In this document: positions 8,392 through 17,106 of the stretch, in pieces | How positions within the stretch are numbered: the first letter of the stretch is position 1 | Layout of the letters: every line of letters starts with the position of its first letter | NCBI GenBank assembly: GCA_016712145.1 | Contig: JADJRO010000001.1 | Span: 744,001-808,000 of the forward strand | Reading direction: 5' to 3' | Source of the DNA: Saprospiraceae bacterium | GTDB lineage: Bacteria > Bacteroidota > Bacteroidia > Chitinophagales > Saprospiraceae | Length of the DNA stretch: 64,000 bases | The notes under the pieces: model-generated | Databases searched by the model: none | What the model saw: only the letters and a program-made list of their open reading frames with translations | Told to the model about the DNA's origin: nothing | Translations under genes and position numbers: made by a program

Positions 8392-10068
8392 ATGAGTTGG
8401 ATTGATTGGTTGGTTTTGATTGGCAGTATTGGCTTTATTGTAATATATGGCATTTACAAATCAAAAAAGCAGGCAGATTTAAGCGATTATTTATTAGGCA
8501 ATCAAGATACGAATTGGTGGAAGGTTGGTTTCGCGGTCATGGCTACTCAAGCCAGTGCCATTACTTTTATTTCTACAACGGGCCAGGGATTTTCTGATGG
8601 GATGCAATTTGTGCAATTCTATTTTGGCCTTCCTCTGGCAATGATTGTTATTTGCATCACTTTTATACCAAAGTTTTATCAGCTCAAAGTATTTACAGCA
8701 TACGAATACCTTGAAAACCGGTTTGATTTAAAAACACGAACGTTTGCTGCAATTATTTTTCTTATTCAACGTGGTTTGGCTGCTGGAATAACACTTTATG
8801 CACCTAGCATTATTTTATCGGCATTGTTTGATTGGAATTTGCAATGGACACATATTATTTCCGGTTTATTGGTTATTCTTTATACTGTTTCCGGTGGTGC
8901 GAAAGCAGTCACACAAACCCAATTGCAACAGTTGGCAGTTATTTTGATTGGCATGCTTTTTATATTTTTTTATATGATCTATTCATTGCCATCTTCCGTT
9001 AACTTTTATGATGCACTTGAAATAGCGAGTTGGGAAGGCAGAACCAATGCCTTGAGCTTTAAACTGGAATACAATAATCGTTATAATTTTTGGGCTGGCA
9101 TTGCGGGAGGTTTTTTTCTGGCTCTTGCCTATTTTGGAACCGACCAGTCGCAAGTACAAAGATATATCAGTGGAAAAAACATACAGGAAAGCAGAATGGG
9201 ATTGATTATGAATGGCATATTGAAAATCCCAATGCAAATATTCATCCTATTGTGTGGCGTCTTATTATTTGCCGTTTTTCAGTTTCAAAAAACACCCGTA
9301 CATTTTAATGAAAAAGTGCTCCACGAATTAACAACAAACCATAAAGATCAATACGTAAGATGGCAAACATTTAATGATTCAATTCACAGGATTTCCGGAC
9401 AAGCAAATTTCAATCAGTCCAACCAAAGTTTAAAACAACAATTATATGTTCTCAATCAAGATCGAAAAACACTTCAAACAGAAGTCCGAAATTATGTAAA
9501 AACCAATTTGCCAAACCAGGAAGCAAATGATCGCGACTACGTGTTCCTTTATTACATCTTACACTATTTACCAAAAGGCTTTATTGGCTTAATGATTGCG
9601 GTAATTTTATGTGCCGCCATGTCATCTATATCAGCTGAAATAAATGCTCTTTCCGGAACTACAATTGTTGATATTGCATTAAGGTTATTTCCATTTAGTG
9701 ATTTACGGAACAGGCCCATATTCTGGTCAAAATGTTTTGCACTTTTTTGGGGTTTGGTTGCCATTGCGTTTGCCCTGTATGCAAATTTATTTGAAAATTT
9801 AATTCAATTTATTAACATCATTGGTTCCTTATTTTATGGAACCGTTCTTGGAATATTTTTAACAGGATTTTACTTAAAAAGAATAAAAGGCGGAGCAGTT
9901 TTTTATGCAGCATTAATTGCGCAAAGCCTTACATTGATTTTATTTAAATTTTCAGAATTGGGATTTTTATGGTATAATGTGATTGCCTGTTTAACCGTTA
10001 TGCTGCTTGCATCAATCTTTCAATGGATAAATTTGGATTTGACTAAAAAAAGTAGCCCGGATTCATAA
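8392..10068 (+). CDS. sodium:solute symporter (SSS family)
   Basis: The 558-residue protein has 12-13 hydrophobic segments and characteristic SSS-family features: an N-terminal WIDWLVLIGSIGFIVIYGIYKSKK segment, the TQASAITFISTTGQGFSDG motif that lies in the sodium-binding region, and FGTDQSQVQRYISGKNIQESRMG. A hydrophilic loop of about 80 residues (around 305-380) interrupts the membrane region; similar insertions are common in Bacteroidota members. Sugars, sialic acid or other organic acids are the usual substrates of the family. Linkage to the PIG-L deacetylase and microprotein suggests an amino sugar or related product, which is inference only. Confidence 0.88.
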   Translation: MSWIDWLVLIGSIGFIVIYGIYKSKKQADLSDYLLGNQDTNWWKVGFAVMATQASAITFISTTGQGFSDGMQFVQFYFGLPLAMIVICITFIPKFYQLKVFTAYEYLENRFDLKTRTFAAIIFLIQRGLAAGITLYAPSIILSALFDWNLQWTHIISGLLVILYTVSGGAKAVTQTQLQQLAVILIGMLFIFFYMIYSLPSSVNFYDALEIASWEGRTNALSFKLEYNNRYNFWAGIAGGFFLALAYFGTDQSQVQRYISGKNIQESRMGLIMNGILKIPMQIFILLCGVLLFAVFQFQKTPVHFNEKVLHELTTNHKDQYVRWQTFNDSIHRISGQANFNQSNQSLKQQLYVLNQDRKTLQTEVRNYVKTNLPNQEANDRDYVFLYYILHYLPKGFIGLMIAVILCAAMSSISAEINALSGTTIVDIALRLFPFSDLRNRPIFWSKCFALFWGLVAIAFALYANLFENLIQFINIIGSLFYGTVLGIFLTGFYLKRIKGGAVFYAALIAQSLTLILFKFSELGFLWYNVIACLTVMLLASIFQWINLDLTKKSSPDS

Positions 10069-10082
10069 TACAAATCCAGGCT
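10054..10082 (+). terminator. hairpin after the symporter gene
   Basis: AGCCCGGATT pairs with AATCCAGGCT over ten positions with a single C/A mismatch and a 9-base loop; the stem starts inside the last codons of the symporter. The following sequence is T-rich but not a clean T run. It lies between convergent genes and may end both transcripts. Confidence 0.5.
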
Positions 10083-10107
10083 TACAGTATTTTAATTTTT
10101 AAAAATA

Positions 10108-10941
10108 TTAGTTACTCCATTCTTTTATTGAATCGTCATTCATTTTAACATACTCATCATTTTTTGCCTCAATTGCTTTTGCTTTCGATTTCTGTGCAAC
10201 TTCAATGGCTTCTGCCTTACGGCCTAATTTTGCAAGAATTAAAGACTCTACACGCAATTTCCAAAACTGAGGATCTAATTGATTGGCAACCTGTATCCAT
10301 TTTAAGGACATGTTTAAATCCTTATTGTTTTCAAAATAATATCTGGCTGCCTGATAATAATCATTGCTGGAAGGACCTGCCATGACTTTTTCAATGTTTT
10401 TCATGACTTTTGTATCTGTGTCAAATCTCAATTTCACTGGAACCAGACTGGTTTCCCAAATGATCATCAAAGTTGCGCTCTCATTGCGAAGTTCATCAAA
10501 ACCAATTGTAAACGATTCTACTGTATAGGGAATCAATTCAGGCGTAACTTTTACACGAGCAACTTCTTTTGAAACATCATAAGGATCTGGAACTCCAGAA
10601 ACCGTGATGTCATTGTATAGGATAACTTCCCAGGATTCTTCTCCAGGAATTGATAAAAGCGCATAACTACCTTTTGATACTTTTACCCCTTGCACCTCTA
10701 AATCATCGCTAAATGTAATTTTAGTACATGCGTTTGCGCCTGTACGCCAGGTTTTACCATAAGGGACTAAATCCCCGAAAACAATTCGGTTCTTTTTACT
10801 TGGACGGGAATATTCTACGGATACGGTTGCAAGCCCGATTTTCTGTTCAATCTTACAAAGGGGACTGGGCGCAGGAGTTGAAACTTGCGCATAACCATTT
10901 GCAAATGAACCAATTAACAATAAAATAAGCAGTTTTTTCAT
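10108..10941 (-). CDS. DUF2911 domain-containing secreted protein
   Basis: The 277-residue protein has a clear signal peptide (MKKLLILLLIGSFANGYAQ). The DUF2911 domain spans about residues 25-165, with its hallmark VSVEYSRPSKKNRIVFGDLVPYGKTWRTGAN and SKGSYALLSIPGEESWEVILYND segments. The C-terminal 90 residues are helical and TPR-like (YQAARYYFENNKDLNMSLKWIQVANQLDP). The family is abundant in Bacteroidota, is exported to the periplasm or outer membrane, and has no assigned activity. It is convergent with the symporter gene and divergent from the small transcript unit at 11031. Confidence 0.88.
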   Translation of the reverse strand: MKKLLILLLIGSFANGYAQVSTPAPSPLCKIEQKIGLATVSVEYSRPSKKNRIVFGDLVPYGKTWRTGANACTKITFSDDLEVQGVKVSKGSYALLSIPGEESWEVILYNDITVSGVPDPYDVSKEVARVKVTPELIPYTVESFTIGFDELRNESATLMIIWETSLVPVKLRFDTDTKVMKNIEKVMAGPSSNDYYQAARYYFENNKDLNMSLKWIQVANQLDPQFWKLRVESLILAKLGRKAEAIEVAQKSKAKAIEAKNDEYVKMNDDSIKEWSN

Positions 10942-11030
10942 ATGGATAGTTTTTATTTATAACAGAAATATTTCTAAATGGATGCAAAAAATAGGCTAAA
11001 AAATATATTACAAATATTAATAATATGTTA

Positions 11031-11038
11031 TATATTTG
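11031..11038 (+). promoter_or_regulatory. -7 box preceding the 11.04 kb hairpin
   Basis: TATATTTG matches TAnnTTTG exactly. A transcript from here would begin at about 11044, the first base of the strong hairpin at 11044-11077. No clear -33 TTG is visible. Confidence 0.5.
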
Positions 11039-11043
11039 CCCTT

Positions 11044-11077
11044 ATTAATACGGCACCGATAAAGGTCCTGTATTAAT
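11044..11077 (+). promoter_or_regulatory. strong 5'-leader hairpin (candidate structured RNA)
   Basis: ATTAATACGGCACC (11044-11057) pairs with GGTCCTGTATTAAT (11064-11077) around a GATAAA loop: 13 of 14 positions pair, with one G-U pair and one C-C mismatch. It would lie at the very 5' end of a transcript from the TATATTTG box. There is no T run after it, so it is not a standard terminator. It does not match any riboswitch core I can recall. Confidence 0.55.
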
Positions 11078-11114
11078 TCCAAAAACTGATTAAGGAAACT
11101 CAAAAAATAAGAAA

Positions 11115-11198
11115 ATGGTAATCGCAACAACATGTGTTCTTTGTTTTTTATTTAGCTGGTTTTTATTGCAAATGAATATTTCAGAGCAAGAACAATAA
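11115..11198 (+). CDS. possible 27-residue hydrophobic microprotein
   Basis: An ATG at 11115 opens a 27-codon frame ending with TAA at 11196-11198. The peptide (MVIATTCVLCFLFSWFLLQM then NISEQEQ) is one hydrophobic segment with two cysteines and a short acidic tail. It lies 37 bases after the leader hairpin and ends 3 bases before the convergent DUF721 gene. The existence of a dedicated promoter and leader is the main argument that it is expressed; the short length means chance cannot be excluded. Confidence 0.35.
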   Translation: MVIATTCVLCFLFSWFLLQMNISEQEQ

Positions 11199-11201
11199 AC
11201 C

Positions 11202-11486
11202 TTATCTGATGTCTAAACGGACAATCAGATTTTCTTTTAACGCTTCATTGAGCTGAAGTATTATTTGTACTTTTTTTAGATTTAACTCATAGCGCAATGG
11301 AGCTGAACTCACCCATACCGCAAGCTGTCCATCTTTAAATTGAACTTTAGTGGTATAAACTGCAATGCTTTGGTAACGCTCTTTCCAAATAATTTCGATT
11401 CGTTTATTTAAAAGTTTCCCTTTTAAATGACCCTGCTCAGAAAAATTCTTTAACAGGTCCTTTAATTTTGACTCGTGATCACGCAT
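11202..11486 (-). CDS. DUF721 (DciA-like) family protein
   Basis: The 94-residue protein matches the DUF721 family: an N-terminal helix (LKDLLKNFSEQGHLKGKLLNKRIEIIWKERYQSIAVYTTKVQFKDG), then the conserved strand-helix LAVWVSSAPLRYELNLKKVQIILQLNEAL. DciA, a DUF721 member, loads the replicative helicase in many bacteria. It starts one base after the recF stop on the same strand, a pairing common in Bacteroidota, so a replication or repair role is a reasonable inference. Confidence 0.82.
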   Translation of the reverse strand: MRDHESKLKDLLKNFSEQGHLKGKLLNKRIEIIWKERYQSIAVYTTKVQFKDGQLAVWVSSAPLRYELNLKKVQIILQLNEALKENLIVRLDIR

Positions 11487-11487
11487 G

Positions 11488-12582
11488 TCAAGTAAATTGA
11501 TTTTGAATTATTTCATAAAAAGCCGTTTTTGAAGTCAAGGTTTTTGCTAATTCCTTGACACGATCTATATGGGTGTCCGTTATAAAACATTGTTCAATGT
11601 TTTCAGATTCCAACAAAACTAACAATTTCTGAACTCTTACCGCATCCAATTTAGCAAAAATGTCATCTAAAAGAACCACAGGCATTTTCAGACTTTGTGC
11701 TCTTAGAAAATCAAATTGTGCCAATTTCATTGACAAAACAAATGTTTTGATTTGGCCTTGAGAACCTTCATGAGAAAGGGACCGGCCATTCATCAGGCAT
11801 TCCAATTTGTCCTTATGGATACCGTAATTGGTGCCTCCAGTATAAAAATCCAAGGTTCTGGATTTTAAAAGTGTTTCAGAATAATTCGAATCAACGGTAG
11901 TATGATACTTGAGATCCAGTTGTTCATCTTTTCCACTAATTCTAATACTGTACTCGTTTAACGCTATCTTAAGATTTGATATAAATTCTGCTCGTTTATT
12001 TGCAATGGCTATCCCGGGCGAATCCATCTTGAAATCATAGGTATCTAAAAGTTTAGAATCCAACTTTCCTTGCTTTTTCATTAACTTAAGCGCTGCATTT
12101 CGTTGTTTTAACAACCGGGTATAGGTATTTAAATTTTCAAAATAAGTTGAATCAATTTGAATGAGTGTCTGGTTAATAAATTTTCTGCGCTCTTCCCCTT
12201 CATGAATAAACTGATAAATTTCATCTGGAGCAATCAATACAACGGGCAATCGACCTAAATGCGATGCCATCCGTTCATCCTTTGTTTCATCCCAGATCAC
12301 TTCCTTTAATATTCCATGTTTAAATTTGATGCAAAGCGAATGATTTGTTCGTAAATCGGAAATACTGGCTTCAATTCTAAAATAATCTGCCTGGTGGTTT
12401 ATCAGATCGACATCTTTCGTTTTTCTAAAACTACGTACCATGCAGAAATAATAAATGGCATCCAATAAATTGGTTTTACCGGCACCATTATTTCCAGTAA
12501 CAAAATGAAAGCCCGGACCTAAATTGACCGTAACATCTTGAAAATTCTTAAAATGCGCAAGCTTAATTTGTTGAAATATCAA
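11488..12582 (-). CDS. recF: DNA replication and repair protein RecF
   Basis: RecF is an SMC-like ATPase that helps load RecA at single-strand gaps. The 364-residue protein shows Walker A GNNGAGKTNLLDAIYYF (about residues 30-46), the ABC-type signature region LSHEGSQGQIKTFVLSMKLAQ (about 270-290), and Walker B PVVLLDDIFAKLD (about 302-314). Length is normal for RecF. It is followed by the DUF721 gene with a one-base gap and is divergent from the S9 peptidase. Confidence 0.95.
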   Translation of the reverse strand: MIFQQIKLAHFKNFQDVTVNLGPGFHFVTGNNGAGKTNLLDAIYYFCMVRSFRKTKDVDLINHQADYFRIEASISDLRTNHSLCIKFKHGILKEVIWDETKDERMASHLGRLPVVLIAPDEIYQFIHEGEERRKFINQTLIQIDSTYFENLNTYTRLLKQRNAALKLMKKQGKLDSKLLDTYDFKMDSPGIAIANKRAEFISNLKIALNEYSIRISGKDEQLDLKYHTTVDSNYSETLLKSRTLDFYTGGTNYGIHKDKLECLMNGRSLSHEGSQGQIKTFVLSMKLAQFDFLRAQSLKMPVVLLDDIFAKLDAVRVQKLLVLLESENIEQCFITDTHIDRVKELAKTLTSKTAFYEIIQNQFT

Positions 12583-12690
12583 TCGGATTAACTGTTAATT
12601 GGTGAATGGATTTGAAGAGCAAAGCTATCGCTGTCCAGAGAATTTACAGGTTCTTTAAAAGAAGAAACTTCTGAATTCGAGTTGAGGCTT

Positions 12691-12698
12691 TAATTTTG
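12691..12698 (+). promoter_or_regulatory. -7 box of the S9 peptidase promoter
   Basis: TAATTTTG matches TAnnTTTG and ends 20 bases before the ATG at 12719. Confidence 0.45.
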
Positions 12699-12718
12699 GG
12701 TCCTAATTCAATACTAAA

Positions 12719-14725
12719 ATGCGCATCTTCTTATTTATTTTCTGCTTACTATCAGCCAATCTTGCAGCCCAAAACCTTTTAACCCCGGAAATCCTATGGT
12801 CCCTTGGCCGGGTCAACGGAGAAGCTTTGTCTAAAGATGGTAAAAAACTCTACTACACTGTCACGAATTATGATGTTCAAAAAAACAAAGGAAATACCCA
12901 GCTTTACTCATTAGAAATCAGTACAGGAAGTACTGAAAAAATTTCTGAAGCGGATTCGTATGCCGGAAATGCTTGTTTTGACAGTGGAGGTAATTTAATT
13001 TATTCAAAAGACGGACAGGTCTATCATCAATTACTTCAAAAATCACTTAGTTCCCGCGATTTGGAGTATTCAAACCTACTTCCCTCACCCAACGGCCAAT
13101 GGTTGGCATTTTCACGATTGGTAAAAGTCAACACCCCAAAGCCTGACTTATATCCTGACTTACAAAAATCAAGTGCTTTGATTTATGATGATCTTATGTT
13201 TAGGCACTGGAATGTTTGGGAAGACGGCTATTCTAATCATGTTTTTATTGGTCGCATATCACCAGATGGCGTTCAAACGGAAAAAGATATCCTGTTTAAG
13301 GAACCGTACGATGCACCTACCCTGCCAGATGGCGGTGTAGAGGACTATTGCTGGAGTGTAGATAGTAAATTTCTTGCCTATGTGTCTGTAAAGAAAATGG
13401 GAAAAGAATATGCAGTCAGCACCAATTCTGATATTTATTTATACGATAATACGACTGGTAAAACCAGCAATGTCAGTGAAGGCATGTTGGGATATGATAA
13501 AAACCCTGTTTTTTCTCCTGATGGCAGATATTTAGCATGGACGAGTATGGCACGAGATGGTTATGAGTCTGACAAAAATGATATAATTATTCTTGATCTT
13601 AAATCAAAAATCAAACAAAAGCTAACAAACAATTGGGATGAAACAGTTAACCAATTTTTATGGTCCAAAGATTCTAAGTTTGTTTATGCATCAGTACCCT
13701 ATCGAGGTACCGTCCAGCTTTTCTCAATGAGCATCCCTGAAAATCAGGAACAAGCGGTTCAATTCAAAAAAATAACTAACACAGAACATGATTATAGCAA
13801 TCTTATTGGAATTCACAATCAGACGCTTTATTGCCACCGCACAGATATGAATCATGCTGCAGAACTTTTTGCAATTGATATTGTATCAGGCAATGCCACT
13901 CAATTGACACATATTAATACGGCTATTTATGAGAAGCTGAAAATGCCAATTGTCCAGAAGAAATGGATTAAGACAACGGATGGAAAACAAATGTTAACCT
14001 GGCTTATTTTACCACCAGATTTTGATTCAACCAAAAAATATCCAACCTTATTGTATTGTCAGGGAGGTCCTCAATCAGCGCTAAGCCAATTTTATTCATT
14101 TCGATGGAACTTTCAATTGATGGCTTCAAATGGTTATATCATCGTTGCTCCAAATCGCCGGGGTATGCCGGGTTGGGGTTCTGCCTGGAATGAACAAATT
14201 TCAGGCGACTGGGGAGGCCAATGCATGAAAGATTATCTTGCTGCTATTGATCAGGTGTCTGAATCCCCATACATCGATAAAAACAGACGCGGTGCTGTTG
14301 GGGCCAGTTTTGGAGGCTATTCCGTATTTATGTTGGCTGGAATTCATAAAAATCGCTTTAAAACCTTCATTTCACACTGTGGAACTTATAATTTAGAATC
14401 CTGGTATAGCAGTACCGAAGAATTATGGTTTGCAAATTATGATTTGAAAGGACCATCCTGGGCCAAGAAAAAATCTAAATCCTACGATAAATATTCACCT
14501 CATAAATTGGTTAATAACTGGAATGCACCGATTTTAATAATTCAAGGTGGAAAGGATTATAGAATCCCTGATACACAAGCATTTGAAGCATTTACGGCTG
14601 CGCGAATGCACGATCTCAAAGCCAGGCTACTTTACATTCCAGACGAAGGACATCACATTCTGAAAGTTCAGAATGGTCTGGTCTGGCAACACGAATTTTA
14701 CAGATGGCTGAAAGAGACCCTTTAA
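12719..14725 (+). CDS. secreted S9 family prolyl-oligopeptidase-type peptidase
   Basis: The 668-residue protein has a signal peptide (MRIFLFIFCLLSANLAAQ), a beta-propeller region over about residues 25-400 with repeated WD40/TolB-like strands (FSPDGRYLAWTSMARDGYESD), and a C-terminal alpha/beta hydrolase domain. The catalytic triad is visible: Ser530 in GASFGGYS, Asp613 in QGGKDYRIP, and His645 in DEGHHIL. This matches the DPP-V/acylaminoacyl-peptidase-like S9 enzymes that trim peptides in the periplasm. No neighbouring gene constrains the substrate. Confidence 0.92.
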   Translation: MRIFLFIFCLLSANLAAQNLLTPEILWSLGRVNGEALSKDGKKLYYTVTNYDVQKNKGNTQLYSLEISTGSTEKISEADSYAGNACFDSGGNLIYSKDGQVYHQLLQKSLSSRDLEYSNLLPSPNGQWLAFSRLVKVNTPKPDLYPDLQKSSALIYDDLMFRHWNVWEDGYSNHVFIGRISPDGVQTEKDILFKEPYDAPTLPDGGVEDYCWSVDSKFLAYVSVKKMGKEYAVSTNSDIYLYDNTTGKTSNVSEGMLGYDKNPVFSPDGRYLAWTSMARDGYESDKNDIIILDLKSKIKQKLTNNWDETVNQFLWSKDSKFVYASVPYRGTVQLFSMSIPENQEQAVQFKKITNTEHDYSNLIGIHNQTLYCHRTDMNHAAELFAIDIVSGNATQLTHINTAIYEKLKMPIVQKKWIKTTDGKQMLTWLILPPDFDSTKKYPTLLYCQGGPQSALSQFYSFRWNFQLMASNGYIIVAPNRRGMPGWGSAWNEQISGDWGGQCMKDYLAAIDQVSESPYIDKNRRGAVGASFGGYSVFMLAGIHKNRFKTFISHCGTYNLESWYSSTEELWFANYDLKGPSWAKKKSKSYDKYSPHKLVNNWNAPILIIQGGKDYRIPDTQAFEAFTAARMHDLKARLLYIPDEGHHILKVQNGLVWQHEFYRWLKETL

Positions 14726-14752
14726 AGCATTATTTTTGCTTAAATTTATCAT

Positions 14753-15789
14753 ATGCCCGAGGTTTTAAGTCCGACTAAGAATAAAATAGCTAACAAAGTT
14801 TCCGGTGAATTCACAAAAGAGACCTGGATGCTTTGGTATGAAACCATGCTTCGCATCAGACGATTCGAAGAACGCACGCTGATGATGTACTCACAGCAAA
14901 AAATTAGAGGTTTTTGCCATGTATACATAGGTCAGGAAGCGATTGCAGCTGGAATGATTACCGCAATAAATAAAGAGGATGCCTTGGTTACAGCCTATCG
15001 CCAACATGGAAATGCCATTTCAAGAGGAATCCCAACAAAATTATGCATGGCCGAACTTTTTGGCAAAGAAACCGGGGTTGTTAAAGGGAAAGGAGGATCT
15101 ATGCATTTCTTTTCAAGACAACATCGCTTTTTTGGCGGCAACGGGATCGTTGGTGCACAAATTCCAATTGGTACGGGAATAGCCTTTGCTGAAAAATATA
15201 AAGGAAGCACCAATATTTGCGTAACCATGTTTGGAGATGGCGCTGCCCGTCAAGGAGCGCTTTACGAATCATTTAATATGGCAATGAGTTGGAATCTTCC
15301 TATTCTCTATATTGTTGAAAACAATGGCTATGCAATGGGCACATCCGTTGAACGCACCAGCAATGTGTCCGATTTATATAAAATAGGCCGAGCATTTGAC
15401 ATGCCATCAGAATCAATTGATGGCATGAGTCCTGAAGCTGTCCATTTAGGCATCGGCAAGCTGCTCAACACATTAGAAGTGGCAAAGGACCCTATTTCCT
15501 TGAGATCAAAACATATCGCTACAGGGGTCATTCCGTTTCAGATCCTGGAAATTACCGGTCAAAAGAAGAAGTTGAACAATACAAGGCCATCGATCCCCTA
15601 ATCGTAACGGAAGCAAGAATTTTAACAAATAAAATTGCAGATCAGGCTGAATTAGATCAATTAAACGAACAAATTAAACTTGAAATCGATGCAGCCGTTG
15701 AATTTGCTGAAAACTCAGATTTTCCAAGCCCTTCCAGTTTATATGATGATAATTATGTCGAATCAGACTACCCTTTTATTCGTGACTAG
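14753..15789 (+). CDS. pdhA: pyruvate dehydrogenase E1 component subunit alpha (frameshifted)
   Basis: PdhA, with PdhB, decarboxylates pyruvate using thiamine diphosphate. The reading frame is normal through the ThDP motif GDGAARQGALYESFNMAMSWNLPILYIVENNGYAMGTS, then breaks at about 15476-15482: one base is missing and the remainder (GPYFLEIKTYRYRGHS, SDPGNYRSKEEVEQYK, and the C-terminal ESDYPFIRD) continues in the -1 frame to TAG at 15787. Restoring one base gives 345 residues, the usual length. As read, the product would stop at 15601 with a wrong tail. A sequencing error is likelier than decay because both halves are fully conserved. No E1 beta or E2 gene is adjacent. Confidence 0.9.
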
Positions 15790-15824
15790 TTAACATGCAC
15801 TTTAGTAATATTTAATCCAATTTG

Positions 15825-15856
15825 AACTCCTTGTATTAGTTTTGCGGAGTTTTTTA
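15825..15856 (+). terminator. hairpin terminator after pdhA, overlapping the next promoter
   Basis: AACTCC and GGAGTT flank a 15-base loop and are followed by a T run. The loop contains TAGTTTTG (15837-15844), a match to the -7 consensus, so the same 32 bases may end pdhA and start the TPR gene. Confidence 0.5.
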
Positions 15857-15869
15857 TTAAATACAATAT

Positions 15870-16580
15870 ATGGCAAAAGGTTATCGTACCGGTGTGACCC
15901 CGAAAAATGTTAGATCTGCACAATCGCAGGATGAAACTTTGATTGATATTGGACAAGTTAAACATCAGGCCGAAGATTTTTATGAGAAGCATAAAATGAC
16001 CATTTTAGGCATTTTGATTGGGCTCATTGTACTAATTGGTGGTTGGCTGGGTTATACGTATATGTATCAGGAACCAAAAAACATTGAGGCTATGGAGCAA
16101 ATGTACCAGGCTGAATTTTTATTTGAAAAAGATTCTTTTGAGATGGCCCTCAACAATCCTGGAGGTGGCTTTGCCGGATTTGCTGAATTGTCTGAAACCT
16201 ATTCATCTACAGCTGCTGGAAACCTAGCAAAGTATTATGCTGCAATTTGTTGTTTAAATCTGCATAAATACGAAGAAGCTAAATCGTATCTAGAAAGTTA
16301 TAAGGCTTCCGGAGATTTAATGCCTATTTTGAAAAATGGAGCTTTGGGTGATGTTTATGCAGAATTGAATGATTTTGAAACTGCATTAAAATATTACCAA
16401 AAAGCAGCAAGTGAGGAAAACGAATTTCTTACTCCTGTAAATCTTAAAAAAATTGGCCTTTTGAAAGAAAAATTAGGTGATAAGGAAGGTGCATTAAAAG
16501 CATATAAAGAAATCAAAGAAAAGTACGCTGAATCTCCAGACGGAAATAATATAGACAAATACATTATTCCCATGGAATAA
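15870..16580 (+). CDS. tetratricopeptide-repeat membrane protein (YfgM-like)
   Basis: The 236-residue protein has a cytoplasmic N-terminus, one membrane span near residues 47-68 (TILGILIGLIVLIGGWLGYTY), and a periplasmic helical domain with TPR motifs (AKYYAAICCLNLHKYEEAKSYLE; GDVYAELNDFETALKYYQKA; KEKLGDKEGALKAYKEIKEKY). This layout is that of YfgM-type ancillary factors. It is followed 10 bases later by ribH, an arrangement I associate with Bacteroidota, but no functional link is known to me. Confidence 0.8.
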   Translation: MAKGYRTGVTPKNVRSAQSQDETLIDIGQVKHQAEDFYEKHKMTILGILIGLIVLIGGWLGYTYMYQEPKNIEAMEQMYQAEFLFEKDSFEMALNNPGGGFAGFAELSETYSSTAAGNLAKYYAAICCLNLHKYEEAKSYLESYKASGDLMPILKNGALGDVYAELNDFETALKYYQKAASEENEFLTPVNLKKIGLLKEKLGDKEGALKAYKEIKEKYAESPDGNNIDKYIIPME

Positions 16581-16590
16581 TCCAATAATT

Positions 16591-17106
16591 ATGGCTGGAA
16601 ATTTACCCAGCTTATCAAATTTGACAAGCTCCGAACTAGAACTAGCTAAAGAATTTAGCTATGGGATTGTTGCATCCCTATGGAATCCTACCATTACAGA
16701 TCAATTAGTGCAAGCTGCTTTGGAAACGTTGCAAAGTTGCCAAGTGCCTGCAAGTGCGATTTACTTAGAAAGAGTTCCAGGTTCATTTGAATTGCCTTTA
16801 GCAGCGCAATGGCTTTTAAACACTAAAATGCCGGATGCCCTTATTTGTCTCGGCTGCATTATTAAAGGCGAAACTCAACATGATGAATTCATTGCACATG
16901 CAATTACGGATGGTATCATGCAATTAAACCTTCGATTTGATAAACCGGTTATTCTGGGTGTTTTAACAGTCAATTCAATGCAACAAGCAAATGAACGAGC
17001 TGGAGGAATATTGGGTAACAAAGGAACGGAGTCTATTTTGGCTGCTATTAAAATGCTAAGTTTACAACGAAGTTTAAATACTGCAGTTCAATCTAAAAAA
17101 ACATGA
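16591..17106 (+). CDS. ribH: 6,7-dimethyl-8-ribityllumazine synthase
   Basis: RibH condenses the ribitylamino-uracil with dihydroxybutanone phosphate, the penultimate step of riboflavin synthesis, and normally forms a 60-mer shell. The 171-residue protein contains the family landmarks VPGSFELPLAAQWLL, CLGCIIKGETQHDEFI (with the catalytic His), LGVLTVNSMQQANERAG and GNKGTESILAAIKM. Its stop overlaps the MBL hydrolase start by 4 bases (ATGA), so the two are translationally coupled. Confidence 0.95.
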   Translation: MAGNLPSLSNLTSSELELAKEFSYGIVASLWNPTITDQLVQAALETLQSCQVPASAIYLERVPGSFELPLAAQWLLNTKMPDALICLGCIIKGETQHDEFIAHAITDGIMQLNLRFDKPVILGVLTVNSMQQANERAGGILGNKGTESILAAIKMLSLQRSLNTAVQSKKT

